The notes under the pieces: generated by a model
What the model was told of the DNA's origin: nothing
Databases searched by the model: none
What the model saw: only the letters and a program-made list of their open reading frames with translations
Shown here: positions 1 to 6,407 of the stretch, piece by piece
Numbering within the stretch: position 1 is the stretch's first letter
How the letters are laid out: each line of letters begins with the position of its first letter
Position numbers and translations under genes: made by a program
NCBI GenBank assembly: GCA_005881235.1
Contig: VBEQ01000169.1
Span: 1-13,802 of the forward strand
DNA length: 13,802 bases
Direction: 5' to 3'
Source: Chloroflexota bacterium
GTDB lineage: Bacteria > Chloroflexota > Dormibacteria > CF-121

Positions 1-1
1 A

Positions 2-2779
2 AATGAGCCGGCTGGCTGGCGGACCAATCTGCCGGCGTATGAGCTGCTTGTTTACCGTAATGTCTGGCCGGGAATCGACCTTGCCTTTACCGGAAGGGGA
101 GGGCAGCTCACGTACGAGCTGACGGTCCAGCCGGGCGCCCAGGTCGCCGATATCCGCCTTGCCTACGAAGGCGCGAGACGCCTCTCACTGGATTCGAACG
201 GCAACCTTCTCATCCAGACCGGCGCGGGGGTTCTCACGGACGCGCGGCCCGTCACATACCAGGCAAGCGCAGGCCGGCGGGTGCCCATCGAGAGCCGCTT
301 CGTCCTGGTCGATGGCGTACGCCACGGGTTCAGCGTCGGCAACTACGATGCCGGGCTGCCCCTCGTCATCGATCCGGGTCTCACCTATTCCACCTTCCTC
401 GGCGGAAGCGACTTCGAGCAGACGCAGGCGATCACGGTCGATGCGACGGGCAGCGCCTACGTGACGGGCTACACCGCCTCGACGAACTTCCCGATCGTCC
501 CCAATCCTGGCGCGGCCCAGACTACCTACACCGGCGGCTACGACGCGTTCGTGACCAAGTTGAGCCCCACCGGCACCAGTTTTCTCTACTCAACCTATCT
601 GGGCGGAAGCGCCTTCGATGAGGGCTACGGGATCGCCGTTGATTCGGCCGGCGATGCGTACGTGGCGGGGACGACCTCGTCGACGAACTTCCCGACCACT
701 CCGGGCGCCTTTCAGACCGTCGCCAGGAATGCCGACGCGTTCGTGACGAAGCTCAACCCGACCGGTACCACGCTGCTGTACTCCACCCGCCTGGGTGGAG
801 GTGGCGGCGAGCAAGCCTTCGCGATCGCGATCGACGCCACGGGCAGCGCCTATGCCACCGGCACCACCTGCTTCTCAACCAACTTCCCGACCACCCCCGG
901 GGCTTACCAGACGACCCGCATCGGCAGCTGCGATGTCTTCGTGACCAAGATCAACCCCGCCGGGACGGCCCCGCTCCTCTATTCCACGCTGCTGGGCCGT
1001 AGCAGCATCAACGAAGGCTTCGGCATCGCGGTCGATGCCACCCTCAACGCGTACATCGCCGGCCTCGCGGCGACGAACTTTCCAACCACGCTCGGCGCGC
1101 CGCAGACGACTTATGGAGGTGGCAACTCCGACGCATTCGTCACCAAGCTGAACGCCACCGGCTCTGCCCTCCTCTACTCCACCTACCTGGGCGGCAGCAG
1201 CGCCGACCAGGCCCAGGGCATCGCCATCGATGCCACGGGCAACGCGTATGCCAGCGGCTATACCAGCTCGACCAACTTCCCGACCACCGCTGGCGCCGCC
1301 CAGACCACCTATGGGGGCGGATCGCACGACGCGTTCATGACCAAGGTGAACGCCGTCGGGTCAGCGCCGTTCGCCTATTCCACGTATCTCGGTGGAAGCG
1401 CCGACGACTCAGGCTTCGGCATCAGCGTGGACGCGACGGGCAATGCCACCTCCGCCGGCTACACCTACTCAGCGAACTTTCCGACGACGCCGGGTGCATA
1501 CCAGACAACTCGCCAGGGCCCAACCGACGCATTCGTGACGAAGCTCAACGCCACCGGCACGGCTCGCCTTTATTCGACGTATCTTGGTGGAACCAGCTAC
1601 GAGTTCGCTTTTGCGGTCGCCGTCGACCCAACCGGCACCTACGTTACCGGTGGGACCTACTCAGCCAACTTCCCGATCGTCCCCAACCCGGGTGCGGCCC
1701 AGACCACCTATGCCGGTGCGGGCGACGCGTTCATCACCAAGTTGATCACGGTCGGCTCCCCGACCACGCTGGTTCTGACGCCGCCCGCAGCGACCAACCA
1801 GGTGGGCACTCCCCACACGGTGACCGCCACGGTCCGCGACGCCGCGCTCCAACCGGTGCCCGGGGTGACCGTGCGGTTCACCGTGACCGGCGCGAATCCG
1901 ACCAGCGGTTCGAACGTCACCAACCCGGCCGGTCAGGCGACCTTCACCTATACCGGGACGGTCGCGGGTCTCGACACCATCACCGCCTACGCGGATACGA
2001 ACAACAACGCCACCCAGGATATGGGTGAGCCGATGGGGGTCGCGACCAAGCTCTGGACACCCGGCCCGCCCGCCACGCTGAGGCTGACGCCGCTAACCGC
2101 CGTCAACCAGGTTGGCACGCAGCACTGCGTGACGGCCACGGTCAGGGACGTCTACGGCAATCCCGTACCGAACGTGACGGTCGTGTTCTCGGTGCCGACG
2201 TCGGTAGCCACTCATGCCTCACCAGCGAGCGGCTCGGCGACAACGAATTCAGCCGGCCAGGCGCAGTTCTGCTACACCGCATCGCTGCCGGGGATTGATG
2301 CGATCGAAGCCTTTGCGGACACGAACGGCAATGGGATGCAGGATCTGACGGCGATTCCACCGGAGCCTTCGGCCGCTGCCAGCAAGATCTGGATTCCACC
2401 AGTCAGTTCTGGCACCTGCAAGATCACAAACGCCGGCTCAATCACCGCCATTAACGGCGACCGGGCCACTTTCAGCGGCGAAGTGCACGTCGCCAACGGA
2501 CAGGCTTTGGGACACGAGGCGTACCAGGACCGCGGACCGCTCGAGCCCGAACAAATCGATTCCACCTCGCTGCTGGCGGCAGTCTGCCCCACCGCGGCCG
2601 CGCCGACGGCGATGATTTACGGCCATGCCACCGTTGATGGAATGGGCGACTTCATATTTCTGATCACAGTGACGGATGGCGGCAACGGGGGCAAGAATGA
2701 CAGCTATGGGATCATCGTCAGCGACGGCTACGTCTCCGGGCAGCAACCTCTCCAGGGCGGCAACATCAACATCCGATAG
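2..2779 (+). CDS. SBBP-repeat beta-propeller surface/secreted protein, 5' partial
   Basis: The frame is open from the window edge, so the gene begins upstream and 925 codons are visible. The first ~126 residues resemble DUF7948, with WRTNLPAYELLVYRNVWPGI near the start and PLVIDPGLTYST at its end. Seven SBBP repeats of about 65 residues follow (nt 380-1755), each with YSTxLGG, a VDATGxAYxxG-type strand, NFPxxPGAxQTT and DAFVTKLN. Two Ig-like domains of the bacterial Big_1/invasin type come next (about 1756-2398). Each has a VTATVRD strand and ends near a Ca-loop-like ADTNxNxxQD. The last ~120 residues (TCKITNAGSI to GGNINIR) resemble the C-terminal module seen in post-COAP-1 type proteins. 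Such proteins are generally exported and may bind carbohydrate or partner proteins; the substrate is unknown. A GTG at 281 is not the start, because family homology continues upstream of it. The signal peptide, if present, is outside the window. Confidence 0.9.
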   Translation, partial: NEPAGWRTNLPAYELLVYRNVWPGIDLAFTGRGGQLTYELTVQPGAQVADIRLAYEGARRLSLDSNGNLLIQTGAGVLTDARPVTYQASAGRRVPIESRFVLVDGVRHGFSVGNYDAGLPLVIDPGLTYSTFLGGSDFEQTQAITVDATGSAYVTGYTASTNFPIVPNPGAAQTTYTGGYDAFVTKLSPTGTSFLYSTYLGGSAFDEGYGIAVDSAGDAYVAGTTSSTNFPTTPGAFQTVARNADAFVTKLNPTGTTLLYSTRLGGGGGEQAFAIAIDATGSAYATGTTCFSTNFPTTPGAYQTTRIGSCDVFVTKINPAGTAPLLYSTLLGRSSINEGFGIAVDATLNAYIAGLAATNFPTTLGAPQTTYGGGNSDAFVTKLNATGSALLYSTYLGGSSADQAQGIAIDATGNAYASGYTSSTNFPTTAGAAQTTYGGGSHDAFMTKVNAVGSAPFAYSTYLGGSADDSGFGISVDATGNATSAGYTYSANFPTTPGAYQTTRQGPTDAFVTKLNATGTARLYSTYLGGTSYEFAFAVAVDPTGTYVTGGTYSANFPIVPNPGAAQTTYAGAGDAFITKLITVGSPTTLVLTPPAATNQVGTPHTVTATVRDAALQPVPGVTVRFTVTGANPTSGSNVTNPAGQATFTYTGTVAGLDTITAYADTNNNATQDMGEPMGVATKLWTPGPPATLRLTPLTAVNQVGTQHCVTATVRDVYGNPVPNVTVVFSVPTSVATHASPASGSATTNSAGQAQFCYTASLPGIDAIEAFADTNGNGMQDLTAIPPEPSAAASKIWIPPVSSGTCKITNAGSITAINGDRATFSGEVHVANGQALGHEAYQDRGPLEPEQIDSTSLLAAVCPTAAAPTAMIYGHATVDGMGDFIFLITVTDGGNGGKNDSYGIIVSDGYVSGQQPLQGGNINIR
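380..1755 (+). repeat. Seven tandem SBBP coding repeats (~195-200 bp each)
   Basis: The protein repeats in register seven times. Each unit opens with YSTxLGG and closes with DAFVTKL or a close variant. Unit lengths vary by a few codons, and nucleotide identity between units is moderate. This is an ancient protein repeat rather than a recent DNA amplification. Units 1 and 7 are unusually alike around IVPNPGAAQTTY, where units 2-6 instead read TTxGAxQTT or a close variant. Confidence 0.85.
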
Positions 2780-2781
2780 AT

Positions 2782-2846
2782 TCCGTCCCTCGCCGCGCTC
2801 TTAGAGCCACTTGGCATCCTGGTGGATGTGCTGAGAGCGTGACGGA
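2782..2846 (+). terminator. Possible imperfect hairpin after the SBBP gene
   Basis: Just past the stop codon, TCCGTC (2782-2787) can pair with GACGGA (2841-2846), and CGCTCT (2796-2801) with AGAGCG (2834-2839). An inner stem GCATCC/GGATGT with a TGGT loop lies at 2814-2829. The nested pairing suggests transcript-end structure. There is no T-tract, so an intrinsic terminator is only a weak inference. Confidence 0.25.
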
Positions 2847-2889
2847 CTCGCTTGCTTTAGGCCTGGGTCGGCTGCTCTCGGCGAGGAAC

Positions 2890-3045
2890 CTAGCATGGGA
2901 CCCGTAACCGCCTTCCGCTCCGCGCGTTCTTGCGCTTGGCATGAACCTCACAGTAGAGCCTATGGCCGATGCTCTTGGCGGCCCCCCACTCCTTGCATGC
3001 GGCTGAGACCTGAGGCTTTCGCGAGCTGGTCGGGCGCAGCTGCAT
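2890..3045 (-). CDS. Possible 51-residue small protein with degenerate zinc-knuckle motif
   Basis: The minus-strand frame from ATG at 3045 encodes 51 residues and is rich in Lys and Arg. Its centre reads CKEWGAAKSIGHRLYCEVHA and is followed by KRKNARSG. This resembles the small C-x4-C...C-x2-H zinc knuckles with a basic tail found in many phage and actinobacterial small proteins. The second Cys of that pattern is absent here. There is no clear ribosome binding site. The start codon overlaps the start of the divergent gene at 3044 within a single CATG. It may be a remnant or a chance frame in GC-rich DNA. Confidence 0.2.
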   Translation of the reverse strand: MQLRPTSSRKPQVSAACKEWGAAKSIGHRLYCEVHAKRKNARSGRRLRVPC

Positions 3046-3859
3046 GACAACCAAGGCAAGCCATCCGAGCCTTCTGATTGGGATCGTCCTCGCTGCTGAT
3101 CTGGCCATTGCGGTCCTGGGAATCCGCTCCATCGCGGCGGCACACTCCGCCGAGCCAGTAGCTCAAAACGGCAGACTGGTATGGGCTGAGCAGGACACGC
3201 AGCGCACAAGCAACTACTGGCTTCTTGCCATTGGCACTCTGCGAAATCGCTACCGGGTCGAAACCAGCGACTATAGCCCGGATCTTCCTGACTTGCTCGG
3301 ACTCGTCGGCCAGCCCGTGACTATCTGGACGGACGGGTCATCGCGCAACGTGCTGGGCCTGAGAATCGCGAACCAGACTAGCCTGACGCTGTTTGGGCGG
3401 CACCCCGCCCTCCAGCGGATGTGGGGACTCGAGCTCGGCATTTTCCTTGTTGAGATCGCTGTCGTGCCGTGGGCAATTTACCTCTGGGTCCGCCATGCCA
3501 GGGGGCGTAGCCGTAAGCCTCCAGGTCAATTTGGAAAATGGAGAAGATCGGAAAGGATGGACGATAGCCTGGACCTGGTTGCCGCGACCGCTGGCTGGGC
3601 CTCAGTCGCTGCCTTGGTGTGTGACGTCGCTATCGGGATTACCACGAATGACGGCGTTGTCGGTGGCATGTGGATGATGGCGTATTGGGCAACGGGCGGC
3701 CTGCTGCCGGTCGCCGTGGCTGCTCTGGCCTTCTCAAAATGGCCTGGATCAAACCAGGCGGCCACGATTATCGGTGTGTTGGTCGCGATCATGTCAGCAG
3801 CCCTGATCTATGTGGCGCCTCTCGTTGCCTTCATTTACCGAGATCTTTCTGGGGCGTAG
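3044..3859 (+). CDS. Hypothetical membrane protein, five predicted helices
   Basis: The 271-residue product is not recognised as a named family. Hydrophobic segments lie at about 9-31, 129-150, 178-199, 206-230 and 239-264. The loop at 151-171 is strongly basic (HARGRSRK, KWRRSER) and should be cytoplasmic. That places the N-terminus inside and residues 32-128 outside. The outer domain looks like a small beta-rich fold (NGRLVWAEQD, VGQPVTIWTDG, VLGLRIAN). Its pattern recalls integral membrane proteins carrying a short domain between helices 1 and 2. The ATG at 3044 has no strong Shine-Dalgarno sequence, so the start is uncertain, but the first helix supports a start near here. It stands alone, with 182 bp before the carbonic anhydrase gene. 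Function unknown. Confidence 0.7.
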   Translation: MTTKASHPSLLIGIVLAADLAIAVLGIRSIAAAHSAEPVAQNGRLVWAEQDTQRTSNYWLLAIGTLRNRYRVETSDYSPDLPDLLGLVGQPVTIWTDGSSRNVLGLRIANQTSLTLFGRHPALQRMWGLELGIFLVEIAVVPWAIYLWVRHARGRSRKPPGQFGKWRRSERMDDSLDLVAATAGWASVAALVCDVAIGITTNDGVVGGMWMMAYWATGGLLPVAVAALAFSKWPGSNQAATIIGVLVAIMSAALIYVAPLVAFIYRDLSGA

Positions 3860-3906
3860 CGCCGCCCGCTTGCCGTGCGCGATTCGGGCTGTGCGCCTCC
3901 CGCTGA

Positions 3907-4026
3907 CGGACTGAAGGCGATGGCTGGGTCGACTGGTCAGGTTTGGCAACAACTGTTACGGACTTTGCCGCTGAGCTTGGCGCAGCTGGCGACCGACCGT
4001 TGAGTCAGGTGTTGGCGGATCGCTGA
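3907..4026 (+). pseudogene. Start-less small frame related to the one at 4684-4806
   Basis: Read in this frame the DNA encodes RTEGDGWVDWSGL and then a helical stretch ending at TGA 4024-4026. The same block (TEGDGxVxWSxL, then AAxLxA) recurs at 4684-4806. The shared Ala, Ala and Leu codons there differ only at third positions, as expected for coding sequence. An in-frame TGA lies immediately upstream at 3904-3906. The codon that aligns with the GTG start of the other copy is CGG here. This copy therefore seems to have lost its start and may be a decayed duplicate. It lies between the membrane protein and carbonic anhydrase genes. Confidence 0.3.
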
Positions 4027-4041
4027 GCAACGGGCAGTACG

Positions 4042-4542
4042 ATGGGGATCGTGAGCGTGATCGACGAGATGGTTTCGAGCAGTAGGGTCCACGCCTGGGC
4101 GTACACCACCGCGGGCGAGCACGGCCGCCCCGCCAAAGGCGTGGCCATCGTCGCCTGTATGGATGCGCGCATCAACGTCGAGAGCATGTTTGGCCTTCCG
4201 ACCGGAGACGCCCACATCATCCGCAACGCCGGGGGCATCGTCACGGACGACGTCCTGCGCTCGCTGCTGATCTCCCAGCGCCTTTTGGGAACGCGCGAGA
4301 TCCTGCTCTTGCACCACACCGACTGCGGCCTGATGCGCTTCAACGATTCTCAGTTGGTCCCGCAGCTCGAGCGAGAGGCGGGCAGCAAGCTCCCATTCAC
4401 GCTGGGCGCCTTCACGGACCTGGACGAAGACCTGCGGCGCAGTCTGGCATTAATCCGATCCTTCCGGTTTCTCGTTGCCCGCAACTCGGTGCGAGCATTT
4501 GTCTACGACGTCTCAGAGGCCAGCCTGCGCGAAGTGGTCTGA
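4042..4542 (+). CDS. Beta-class carbonic anhydrase (class D, Rv1284-like)
   Basis: The 166-residue cytosolic enzyme should interconvert CO2 and bicarbonate using zinc. The core closely follows the mycobacterial Rv1284/CanA pattern. It has VAIVACMDARINV with zinc ligand Cys39 and the Asp41-Arg43 dyad, then AHIIRNAGGIVTDDVLRSL. LGTREILLLHHTDCG follows and supplies His92 and Cys95. The length matches the small class D group (about 163 residues), and the C-terminus RAFVYDVSEASLREVV matches the family ending. The ATG at 4042 gives a ~30-residue variable lead before the core, as in relatives; the ribosome binding site is weak. The gene stands alone and converges on the minus-strand gene ending at 4830. 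Likely roles are supplying bicarbonate for carboxylation or pH balance. All catalytic residues are intact. Confidence 0.95.
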   Translation: MGIVSVIDEMVSSSRVHAWAYTTAGEHGRPAKGVAIVACMDARINVESMFGLPTGDAHIIRNAGGIVTDDVLRSLLISQRLLGTREILLLHHTDCGLMRFNDSQLVPQLEREAGSKLPFTLGAFTDLDEDLRRSLALIRSFRFLVARNSVRAFVYDVSEASLREVV

Positions 4543-4683
4543 CCGGGCGCTCTGGGTTGCCGCCTGCAGCGGCCGTCACCCATGCCGCGAGCTGATCGAC
4601 CGTAGTTACGCTGCCGCAGGTCCGACACGAGCTCTGTCGGGCCAGCCTTCAACGGTGTCTTCGTGGGGATACCGCCAGACGCT

Positions 4684-4806
4684 GTGACCGAAGGCGATGG
4701 CCGGGTGAGCTGGTCACGTTTGACAACTCTGCTCGATGAATTAGCGGCGGGTCTGTCGGCTCTCGTGGAGCGCCTCCACGCGGTGGTTGGTCTACTCTCC
4801 GATTAG
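4684..4806 (+). CDS. Possible 40-residue small protein (TEGDGRVSWSRL)
   Basis: A GTG-initiated frame encodes 40 residues: a short polar start (TEGDGRVSWSRL) and then a Leu/Ala-rich amphipathic helix (TTLLDELAAGLSALVERL) ending in LLSD. A related start-less frame lies at 3907-4026 on the other side of the carbonic anhydrase gene. About 14 of the first 25 residues are identical, and some differences are synonymous. That pattern favours real coding descent over chance. No known family is recognised. The ribosome binding site is poor (a GGGG stretch about 20 nt upstream). It could be a small helical protein, a toxin- or leader-like peptide, or a fragment of a longer gene. The rest of the 4543-4829 gap holds no other frame I can support. 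Confidence 0.35.
   Translation: MTEGDGRVSWSRLTTLLDELAAGLSALVERLHAVVGLLSD
4764..4780. terminator. 7-bp hairpin in the convergent gene gap
   Basis: CGTGGAG (4764-4770) and CTCCACG (4774-4780) form a perfect stem around a CGC loop. It lies between the convergent carbonic anhydrase gene and the minus-strand gene, about 50 nt past the latter's stop, where a bidirectional terminator would be useful. There is no T-tract on either side. It also falls inside the candidate small ORF at 4684-4806, so the assignment is weak. Confidence 0.25.
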
Positions 4807-4829
4807 CGAGCTCGCGACATGAGACTGCC

Positions 4830-6302
4830 TTAAAGCAGCCGGCGTGTCTTCAGGTCGAGCAACCTGTCGCGGATCGGCTCGCCGTATTTGGAGACTGCCA
4901 GGCGGATATAGGCACGGTCAAGCGCCTCCATTTCGGTAACCTTCGACTCGCGCTCGAACTCGAACCACTGGTCTGTCTGCCGGTTGCCGTCGTAGCCCTC
5001 CCAAGGCGGACGGAGTTCGTAAACAATGACACCGGATCCACCCGTGGCACACCATGATTGGTCTGGAGCAATGACTCCGCACGTAACGGCTGGATCGTGG
5101 ACACCAACGCGGAGGGAGCCATCAATCGCCTCCTCAACGCCACGTCGTAGGAGGTGCGCGGACTCCCAGCGACCGATCAAGGCGTAATCGGCAGTCCGCG
5201 CGAGCACCCGGCAGTCCTTGTCCTTGCCCAGGTCCCCTGGCTCCAGCTGCGCATCGGGTGCCCACCAGCGATAATGGCCGCTGCCAAAATCCCAGAACTC
5301 CAAAGGCTCACGCACGACTTTGGCGAGCTCACGGTACAGTTTCCATCCCTCCGTCAGATAGCTTCTTTCCGAGGACTCATCGGCAAATCCGGAGTAGCCG
5401 GGCGGCATTCCTGACTGCCGAGCCTTCAGGCCCATCCGGGCCCAGTCTTCAATCCGTCGCTTGAGGTCAGGGGGCATGGAGACCGTGTCGAGCGCTTCCG
5501 GCTTCTTCTTGTCCAGTTGCCACGGTTCGCCGGTAAGCCGCCACAACGGGCCACCCTCGTGCGGTGTGCCGAAAAGAAGACGCGCTGGGCGTGGCAGGGC
5601 AGCAATCGCCGGGTCCGCCTGAAGCTTCGGGTCGCGATAAGCGTCGAGCGAAACCGCAACCGAAAATGGCCTGCCGGCAGTGTCCGCCGTTCCTGCTTCC
5701 AGGAGACCACGACGGAATGCATCGGCGAGTTCCTTCCACTTACGGTCGAACTCCGTCTCTACCTGCTTCGGAATGGACAGCAACGGTGCAATGTCCCGCT
5801 GCCAATAGCCCCCGTGTTCGCTCAACCAATTCAGCACCCCCAGCACTTCGGCGGTATCGACAAACTCCGGAGGCGGTGTCATGGCCCACTCTTTGAGGCC
5901 AGATTTTTGCGTCAGCCGGACAAACCGCAGCCGAGCTTCAGCGTGTTCTTCCGCCTCGATGACGTCGTGGTACGCGAGCGGCGGCTCAACGTGATACTGG
6001 CTGGCCTGAAGGCGATACCGTCCACCGCCCAGGGCGGACACCGGTGCACACCAGAGATGAGGCCCCAGCTCAAGCACGACGAGCGTGGGGTCAGCCCTTT
6101 CTGTGACTCGAATGAACCGTAGTTGCCCTGCCTTCGTCTCTTCTGCCTCGATGATGTCGTGCCAGAAAAGTGGAGGTTGACATTCCAGGAAGTCGCTTTT
6201 CTCAATGACATAACGATGGCCTTCCATGGCAGACAGCGTCACGGTCTGTATGCGGGCGTTCCCGAGCAGGTCAGACACCAAGAGCTGCGATTCTTCGGGC
6301 AC
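4830..6302 (-). CDS. Hypothetical protein with tandem DUF4265-like modules
   Basis: The 490-residue product is probably cytosolic, with no signal peptide or membrane segment. Residues ~5-135 hold two copies of a 65-residue module. The copies align at RY, PPL, HDxIEAEE and LRFxRxT, and resemble the first half of DUF4265. The second copy continues with VLNWLSEHGGYWQRDIAPLL, like the DUF4265 C-terminal half. The middle region has a W-rich helical stretch (RRIEDWARMG, YLTEGWKLYRELAK). The end has CGVIAPDQSWCATGGSGVIV and a WFEFER segment, and is unrecognised. I chose GTG at 6302 (CAAGGCCC upstream) because module 1 homology extends upstream of the ATG at 6227; GTG 6278 is an alternative. A separate gene starting at ATG 5882 is less likely. 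It is divergent from alaS and convergent with the carbonic anhydrase gene. DUF4265-type proteins often appear near immunity or toxin loci, but no partner toxin is visible here. Function unknown. Confidence 0.75.
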   Translation of the reverse strand: MPEESQLLVSDLLGNARIQTVTLSAMEGHRYVIEKSDFLECQPPLFWHDIIEAEETKAGQLRFIRVTERADPTLVVLELGPHLWCAPVSALGGGRYRLQASQYHVEPPLAYHDVIEAEEHAEARLRFVRLTQKSGLKEWAMTPPPEFVDTAEVLGVLNWLSEHGGYWQRDIAPLLSIPKQVETEFDRKWKELADAFRRGLLEAGTADTAGRPFSVAVSLDAYRDPKLQADPAIAALPRPARLLFGTPHEGGPLWRLTGEPWQLDKKKPEALDTVSMPPDLKRRIEDWARMGLKARQSGMPPGYSGFADESSERSYLTEGWKLYRELAKVVREPLEFWDFGSGHYRWWAPDAQLEPGDLGKDKDCRVLARTADYALIGRWESAHLLRRGVEEAIDGSLRVGVHDPAVTCGVIAPDQSWCATGGSGVIVYELRPPWEGYDGNRQTDQWFEFERESKVTEMEALDRAYIRLAVSKYGEPIRDRLLDLKTRRLL

Positions 6303-6380
6303 GGGCCTTGATGCTAAGCCTCTGCGCGAAAAGAGGACCAGGGCGGAGGCGATGACTGGGTCGGTAGGATTCGAACTCAG

Positions 6381-6386
6381 TACAAT
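6381..6386 (+). promoter_or_regulatory. Possible -10 element for alaS
   Basis: TACAAT lies 21 nt before the alaS ATG, matching the -10 consensus at five of six positions. It would give a leader of about 15 nt. No good -35 is visible at the usual spacing, so this is a tentative call in the divergent 6303-6407 gap. I see no T-box or other riboswitch motif there. Confidence 0.3.
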
Positions 6387-6407
6387 GACAAAGCGCGCAG
6401 GCCAGAT

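Noticed and set aside
281..283. GTG as start of the SBBP protein
   Set aside because: The frame is open to the window edge and the upstream translation matches the DUF7948-like region.
380..1755. CRISPR-like periodicity
   Set aside because: The ~200-bp period is a protein-coding SBBP repeat without identical short repeats or spacers.
6361..6377. tRNA-like T-arm (GGATTCGAAC) before alaS
   Set aside because: The flanking bases do not pair as a T-stem, there is no acceptor or anticodon arm, and a full tRNA would overlap the alaS start.
6303..6407. T-box riboswitch before alaS
   Set aside because: The leader is too short and no T-box motif is present.
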